A model generated the notes under the pieces. The model made no database searches. It was not told where the DNA came from and was given only the letters and a program-made list of their open reading frames with translations. A program made the translations under genes and the position numbers. Shown here piece by piece: positions 20,901-25,558 of a stretch of DNA of 25,558 nucleotides (the first letter of the stretch is position 1; each line of letters opens with the position of its first letter). Origin of the DNA: SUG2458 sp051872335. GTDB taxonomy: Bacteria > Bacillota_I > Bacilli_A > RFN20 > CAG-826. The stretch lies in NCBI GenBank assembly GCA_051872335.1, contig JBJEDT010000039.1, positions 1-25,558 of the forward strand, read 5' to 3'.

Positions 20901-22097
20901 ATGGATGAAAAATCATTAAAACCTCGAATTAGGTTTAAAGGATTTACTGAAGCTTGGGAACAGCGTAAGTTTTCCGACATAACTTTTTTATCGGGAATAA
21001 AAAATAAAGATAATGGAGAATTTGAAAGTTATTCAATATCAAATACTGATGGTTTTATTCCTCAAGACGTTCAATTTGAAAACGGTGGAACAATGAGAGA
21101 AGCAGATAAAAGCATGTATTACATTGTCTCTCCAAAAAGCTTCGCATATAATCCAGCAAGAATTAATGTTGGGTCAATTGGATATTATAATCTCAGTAAA
21201 AATGTCATAGTTAGTTCACTTTATGAGGTTTTTAAGACTACAGATGATATTGACGATCGTTGTTTATGGCACTGGTTGAAATCCTCCCATTTGCCAAAAT
21301 TGATTGAAAAATATCAAGAGGGAGGAGTGCGTCAATATTTCTACTATGACAAATTATGCATGTGTTCAATCGAACTGCCTAAATTTGAAGAACAATCCAT
21401 GATTGGACATTTGTTTGACGAGTTAGACTCTCTTATCACCCTTCATCAGCGTAAGTATGATAAATTAAGTCAAATTAAGAAGTCGCTACTAGAAAAGATG
21501 TTCCCAGCTGATGGTGAAAAAACACCTAAAATTCGCTTCAAGGGCTTCACTGAAGCTTGGGAACAGCGTAAGTTGGGGGACGTTTTCGAAGAATATTCTG
21601 AAAAGAATCATGAAGAACTTCCTCCACTAATGATTATTCAAGGCGGTGGAACAATAGGAAGAAATGAATCTGACCGAAGCTTATTGTATGACAAGAAAAA
21701 TCTATCCAATTACAAGTTGGTAAAAGAAGGCGACTTTATTGTTCATCTCCGCTCCTTTGAAGGTGGATTGGAAAAGGCTACAAATACAGGAATTATAAGT
21801 CCTGCATATCATACATTTTATGGTGAAAATACAGATTCAAGATTTTATTATTCATATTTTCGTTCAAAAAAGTTTATCAATATAGACTTAAAGCCACATG
21901 TATATGGAATCCGAGATGGGCGAAGTATTGATATAGAGGGAATGAAAACAATTAAAATTCCTTATACCAGTTATGAGGAACAGAAAGCAATTGGAACCTT
22001 TATCGAAGATCTCGACCACCTTATCACCCTTCATCAGCGTAAGTGCGAAAAGCTAAAAAATATCAAAAAATCGCTGCTTGAGAAAATGTTTGTGTAA
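20901..22097 (+). CDS. hsdS: Type I restriction-modification specificity subunit HsdS
   Basis: A 398-residue DNA-recognition subunit with the expected two-fold layout: conserved P-R-I-R-F-K-G-F-T-E-A-W-E-Q-R-K, TRD1 (about 22-175), a central helix with H-Q-R-K-Y-D-K-L-S-Q-I-K-K-S-L-L-E-K-M-F, a second copy of the R-F-K-G-F-T-E-A-W-E-Q-R-K segment, TRD2 (about 225-375), and a closing H-Q-R-K-x-E-K-L helix. Each TRD reads one half of the bipartite target; the helices set the spacing. I chose ATG 20901, just after GAGGTGAG; GTG 20892 overlaps the hsdM stop and that site. Both halves share exact DNA repeats with the silent cassettes. Confidence 0.94.
   Translation: MDEKSLKPRIRFKGFTEAWEQRKFSDITFLSGIKNKDNGEFESYSISNTDGFIPQDVQFENGGTMREADKSMYYIVSPKSFAYNPARINVGSIGYYNLSKNVIVSSLYEVFKTTDDIDDRCLWHWLKSSHLPKLIEKYQEGGVRQYFYYDKLCMCSIELPKFEEQSMIGHLFDELDSLITLHQRKYDKLSQIKKSLLEKMFPADGEKTPKIRFKGFTEAWEQRKLGDVFEEYSEKNHEELPPLMIIQGGGTIGRNESDRSLLYDKKNLSNYKLVKEGDFIVHLRSFEGGLEKATNTGIISPAYHTFYGENTDSRFYYSYFRSKKFINIDLKPHVYGIRDGRSIDIEGMKTIKIPYTSYEEQKAIGTFIEDLDHLITLHQRKCEKLKNIKKSLLEKMFV
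20946..20971 (+). repeat. hsdS repeat, start of TRD1
   Basis: 26 bp identical to 21549-21574 (the start of TRD2). Its 17-bp core (20953-20969) is also in both silent cassettes. Confidence 0.9.
21432..21455 (+). repeat. hsdS repeat, end of TRD1
   Basis: 24 bp identical to 22020-22043 and, inverted, to 17560-17583. Confidence 0.9.
21549..21577 (+). repeat. hsdS repeat, start of TRD2
   Basis: 26 bp shared with the start of TRD1. A 22-bp part (21556-21577) is identical to 25284-25305, downstream of hsdR. Confidence 0.9.
22018..22043 (+). repeat. hsdS repeat, end of TRD2
   Basis: 26 bp identical in inverse orientation to 17560-17585 at the end of the silent cassette; 24 bp shared with the end of TRD1. 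Confidence 0.9.
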
Positions 22098-22111
22098 AAG
22101 GAGGTCTAAAA

Positions 22112-25100
22112 ATGTTTAATGATGAATTACAATTTGAAGCCACTGTCGTTAATCTTTTGAGAAAAAAAGGGTGGACAGAAGTTTTAAAGAACAAAAACGA
22201 ACAAGAATTAATAGATAACTGGGCCAATATCCTTTTTAACAACAATAAAGAAATCGACAGATTAAACGGACAACCATTAACCAAAGGTGAAAAAGCCCAA
22301 TTGATGGAGAAGATAAAAGAACATAGGACTCCTTTTTCGTTGAATAAATTAATCAATGGTAAAACCATCTCTATTGTCAGGGATAATCCAAATGATAAAT
22401 TGCATCTTGGAAAAGAAGTATACTTAAGAATCTACGATAGAGACCAAATCGCTGGTGGTAAGAGTTGCTACCAAATTGTAGAACAACCTATTTTTACTGC
22501 CAAATCTTCTATGCTAAACAATAGAAGGGGAGATTTGATGCTTTTAATCAACGGCATGCCTGTTATACATATAGAACTTAAAAAGAGTGATGTAGGTGTA
22601 ACGCATGCAGTAGAACAAATAAAAAAATATACTCATGAAGGTGTGTTTACTGGCTTATTTTCACTTGTTCAAGTGTTTGTTGCGATGAATCCAGAAGAGA
22701 CATTATATTTTGCTAACCCTGGAGATGCATCAAAATTCAATGATAAGTTCTATTTTCATTGGGCTGATTTTAATAACGAAAGATATGATGCCGATAAAAC
22801 AAAAGAATCATGGGATAAGATTGTAGAGAGTTTATTATCTATTCCTATGGCTCATAAACTAATCGGTTTCTACACTGTTCCAGATGATGGTGATGGAGTC
22901 CTTAAGGTTTTAAGAAGCTATCAATACTATGCAGTTGAAGCAATTAATAATAGAGTTGGTAAAGCTGAATGGACTGCAAAGGATAAGCTTGGTGGATATA
23001 TTTGTCATACTACAGGTTCTGGTAAAACCCTAACAAGCTTTAAAGCTGCTCAATTATTATCTAGCTCAGGCAAAGCTGATAAGGTTGTTTTCTTGGTGGA
23101 TAGAATAGAACTAGGGAACCAATCCGCAATTGAATATAAGAATTTCAAATCTGATAATGAAGAGGTTCAAACAACTGAAACAACCGATGTATTAATTGGG
23201 AAGTTAAAAAGTGATAGTGCAAATGACAGCTTAATCGTCACGTCTATTCAAAAGATGAGCAATATCAAATATGATGCAGGAATCAATAAATTTGACATTG
23301 AAAAGATATCTAAAAAGAAAATCGTATTTATAATAGATGAGTGTCATAGATCTACTTTTGGTGAGATGCTTGCGGATATTAAAACAACATTCCCAACAGC
23401 TCTATATTTTGGCTTTACTGGAACTCCAATTTATGAAGAGAATCAAAAACACATGAACACAACTAATACCGTATTTGGTAACGAATTGCATAGATATAGC
23501 ATTGCTGATGGCATCAGGGATAAAAATGTATTAGGTTTTGATCCATATAAAGTCATTACTTTTAGCGATCAAGACATCAGAAAGCAAGTGGCACTTCAAC
23601 AAGCCAATGCAAAAGATGAGGCTGATGCTTTCTCAAATCCTAAAAAACAAGAGAAGTATCTTGAATTCATCCAACAAAGAAAGATGGCAGGATTTTATAA
23701 AAGCGATGGTACATATGTAATGGGTATCGAGGATTATATTCCATCTAGCCAATACGAAAGAGATGAAACAAAGGATATTAAGATGCAACATCAATATAAA
23801 GTGGTGGAGCATATCCTTGAGAATTGGATAACAACAAGCGTAAATAGTAAATTCCACGCCATATTTGCTACATCATCAATCAAAGAAGCATGTGAGTATT
23901 ATAGGCTTTTCAAAGAAGTGATGGGCAAAGATGGGTTCCCAGTTTTAAAACTTGCTGGAATCTTTGATGAAACAATAGGGAATAATGAGCTTGCTATTCC
24001 TAAAGAAGATGCATTGATTGAGATACTAACCGACTATTATACGACATTCAAAACAAAGTATGGGATTCCTCAATATAAAGACTATAAAAAGGACGTTGCA
24101 TTAAGACTTGCACATAAAGATAGGTATTTAGGTATTGAGAAAACTCCTGAAAAGATAGTGGATATGGTCATTGTTGTAGATCAAATGCTAACTGGATTCG
24201 ACTCTAAATGGGTGAATACTTTATATCTTGATAAAAAGATTAAGTTTGAGGGTATCGTTCAAGCATTTTCAAGGACTAATCGTATCTTTGGGAAAGATAA
24301 GCCAAACGGAATCATCAAGTATTATCGCTATCCACACACAATGGAAAGAAACATCAAAGAGGCATTCGATTTATATTCAGGTCAAAAGCCATTCGGTGTA
24401 TTTGTTGAGAAGTTAGAAAGTAATCTAATCAGTCTTAACAATATCTTCACTGAGATTAAGCAAATTTTTAAAGATAACGGAATCAACAATTTTGAGAAGA
24501 ATCCTGAATCTATGGCTGAAAAGAGAAAGTTCGCTCAATTATTCCATAAGTTTTATAAATATCTAGAAGCTGCTAGAATTCAAGGATTTGTGTGGAATCA
24601 AAGTGAATATGTATTCAAGCACGATGATGGCACTGAAAATAAGATTACAACGCTATTTGATGAAACAACATATAAGATTTTGGCATTGAGATACAAAGAA
24701 GTATTTAATCGAGTAGAGGAAGTAATCGAAGGCGATGATGAGATACCATTTGATATTGATTCAACAATCCTTGAGATTGATACAGATAAAATTGATGCCG
24801 ATTATATGGATAGCAAATTCAAAAAATATTTAAAGGTTATTCATGAAGAAGAAGCAACTGAAGTACTAGATGAACTTCATAGGACATTTGCCACATTGAC
24901 ACAAGAAGAACAAAAATTTGCTGAACTTATTCTTTCTGATATTCAAATGGGTAAACTAAAAGTTGAAGATGATAAAACATTTAGAGATTATATAAACGAA
25001 TATCATGAGAAGAAGAAAAACGACGAGATTCATAGATTTTCTGAGTTGTTAGGCTTTGATGAAACAAAGGTCAGGGAATTGATGTTAGCAAGGCCAAATG

Positions 25101-25276
25101 ATGCTAATTTGGATGAGTATGGAAAATTTGAAGAAGTAATGAAAACTTTAGATGAAGATAAGGCTAAAGCATATTTTGAGGCCAGAGATGGAAAGAAATA
25201 TCCAAAACCTATGATTAGAGTTAAAGCGGATGAATTAGCAAGAAAGTTTATTATTTTAGGTGGCATAGAAATTTAA
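22112..25276 (+). CDS. hsdR: Type I restriction endonuclease subunit HsdR
   Basis: A 1054-residue ATP-dependent translocase and nuclease that joins M2S to cut unmethylated DNA far from the site. The PD-(D/E)xK nuclease motif is D141 and E155-L-K157. The helicase core follows: Walker A T-G-S-G-K-T at 301-306, motif II D-E-C-H at 409-412, motif III G-F-T-G-T-P at 434-439, and a second RecA-like domain with D-Q-M-L-T-G-F-D-S and Q-A-F-S-R-T-N-R. The C-terminal part (about 780-1054) is the helical region that contacts the methylase. AAAGGAGG lies 7 nt before the ATG and 1 nt after the hsdS stop. The gene is intact although hsdM is not; without a working M subunit it should not cut. Confidence 0.96.
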   Translation: MFNDELQFEATVVNLLRKKGWTEVLKNKNEQELIDNWANILFNNNKEIDRLNGQPLTKGEKAQLMEKIKEHRTPFSLNKLINGKTISIVRDNPNDKLHLGKEVYLRIYDRDQIAGGKSCYQIVEQPIFTAKSSMLNNRRGDLMLLINGMPVIHIELKKSDVGVTHAVEQIKKYTHEGVFTGLFSLVQVFVAMNPEETLYFANPGDASKFNDKFYFHWADFNNERYDADKTKESWDKIVESLLSIPMAHKLIGFYTVPDDGDGVLKVLRSYQYYAVEAINNRVGKAEWTAKDKLGGYICHTTGSGKTLTSFKAAQLLSSSGKADKVVFLVDRIELGNQSAIEYKNFKSDNEEVQTTETTDVLIGKLKSDSANDSLIVTSIQKMSNIKYDAGINKFDIEKISKKKIVFIIDECHRSTFGEMLADIKTTFPTALYFGFTGTPIYEENQKHMNTTNTVFGNELHRYSIADGIRDKNVLGFDPYKVITFSDQDIRKQVALQQANAKDEADAFSNPKKQEKYLEFIQQRKMAGFYKSDGTYVMGIEDYIPSSQYERDETKDIKMQHQYKVVEHILENWITTSVNSKFHAIFATSSIKEACEYYRLFKEVMGKDGFPVLKLAGIFDETIGNNELAIPKEDALIEILTDYYTTFKTKYGIPQYKDYKKDVALRLAHKDRYLGIEKTPEKIVDMVIVVDQMLTGFDSKWVNTLYLDKKIKFEGIVQAFSRTNRIFGKDKPNGIIKYYRYPHTMERNIKEAFDLYSGQKPFGVFVEKLESNLISLNNIFTEIKQIFKDNGINNFEKNPESMAEKRKFAQLFHKFYKYLEAARIQGFVWNQSEYVFKHDDGTENKITTLFDETTYKILALRYKEVFNRVEEVIEGDDEIPFDIDSTILEIDTDKIDADYMDSKFKKYLKVIHEEEATEVLDELHRTFATLTQEEQKFAELILSDIQMGKLKVEDDKTFRDYINEYHEKKKNDEIHRFSELLGFDETKVRELMLARPNDANLDEYGKFEEVMKTLDEDKAKAYFEARDGKKYPKPMIRVKADELARKFIILGGIEI

Positions 25277-25558
25277 ACAATCTCTTGGGAACAGCGTAAG
25301 TTGGGAGAATTGGGCGAATTCAAATCAAATGGTGTAGATAAATTATCGAAACCAGATGAATTGCCAGTTAATCTTTTAAATTACATGGATGTGTATAATA
25401 GACGGTCTATTACTAATAATAACTGCAACGAACTTATGCAAGTAACTGCTAAATCATCACAAAAAAGAGATAATAACGTTCTTGAAAACGATGTGTTTTT
25501 CACATGTAAATATCATAATGGAATTGTCGGAAATCATCGGTAGAAAATGTAGGTTTCT
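25277..25558 (+). pseudogene. Partial silent hsdS cassette directly after hsdR (runs off the window)
   Basis: Two codons after the hsdR stop, and in the same frame, the sequence reads S-W-E-Q-R-K-L-G-E-L, then a typical TRD with N-L-L-N-Y-M-D-V-Y-N-R-R-S-I-T, V-T-A-K-S-S-Q-K and N-V-L-E-N-D-V-F-F-T. There is no start codon or ribosome binding site fitted to it. After F-F-T (about 25504) the frame hits TAG at 25541-25543, while another frame from 25534 reads S-S-V-E-N-V-G-F, which looks like the normal continuation, so a frameshift or small rearrangement is likely. It carries the 22-bp repeat 25284-25305. Confidence 0.75.
25284..25305 (+). repeat. hsdS shuffling repeat downstream of hsdR
   Basis: 22 bp identical to 21556-21577 in hsdS (same orientation); 19 bp (25282-25300) are shared with the inverted cassette at 18013-18031. 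Confidence 0.9.

Overview
The window is AT-rich, uses the standard code (TGG for Trp; TAA, TAG and TGA as stops) and carries AGGAGG-type ribosome binding sites, CIRCE operators, a cre site and a DtxR/Feo iron locus. Together these point to a low-GC Firmicute, most likely an Erysipelotrichia/Coprobacillus-like gut bacterium. The taxon is an inference from gene style; no marker was searched.

Layout. 1-2680: a possible small-RNA tail with a terminator, then a groES-groEL-hsp20 heat-shock operon under a promoter flanked by two CIRCE (HrcA) boxes. 2806-4272: a membrane exporter-like domain fused to a catalytically degenerate HAD domain. 4373-7638: a zinc-ribbon/TM2 protein, a 56-residue membrane ORF, an RluA-type pseudouridine synthase, and a convergent two-gene unit (one-TM small protein plus Wzy/O-antigen-ligase-like polymerase). 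7776-10949: iron uptake, with a DtxR-type regulator, FeoA, FeoB and a FeoB-associated Cys-rich protein; similar GTTAGT-N4-ACTAAC palindromes sit at the starts of both transcription units. 11085-12513: a 7-TM diguanylate cyclase with a small hypothetical protein.

12558-17175 holds three single tRNA genes (Arg-CCT, Arg-CCG, Leu-CAA), a large modular pectinesterase lipoprotein preceded by a cre site, a GtrA-family protein and a small lipoprotein. From about 17225 to the window end lies a type I restriction-modification island: a silent inverted hsdS cassette, an XRE regulator, hsdM, hsdS, hsdR and, right after hsdR, a second partial hsdS cassette.

The most interesting part is that island. hsdM has an in-frame TAG between the SAM-binding motif and the catalytic NPPY motif, apparently replacing the Trp of a D-D-W-P stretch. 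The extra specificity cassettes share exact repeats (17-26 bp) with the active hsdS, the signature of a locus that shuffles DNA specificity by recombination. As read, the methyltransferase is broken, so the system should be inactive unless the stop is read through, is reversed, or is a sequencing error. No recombinase gene is visible in the window.
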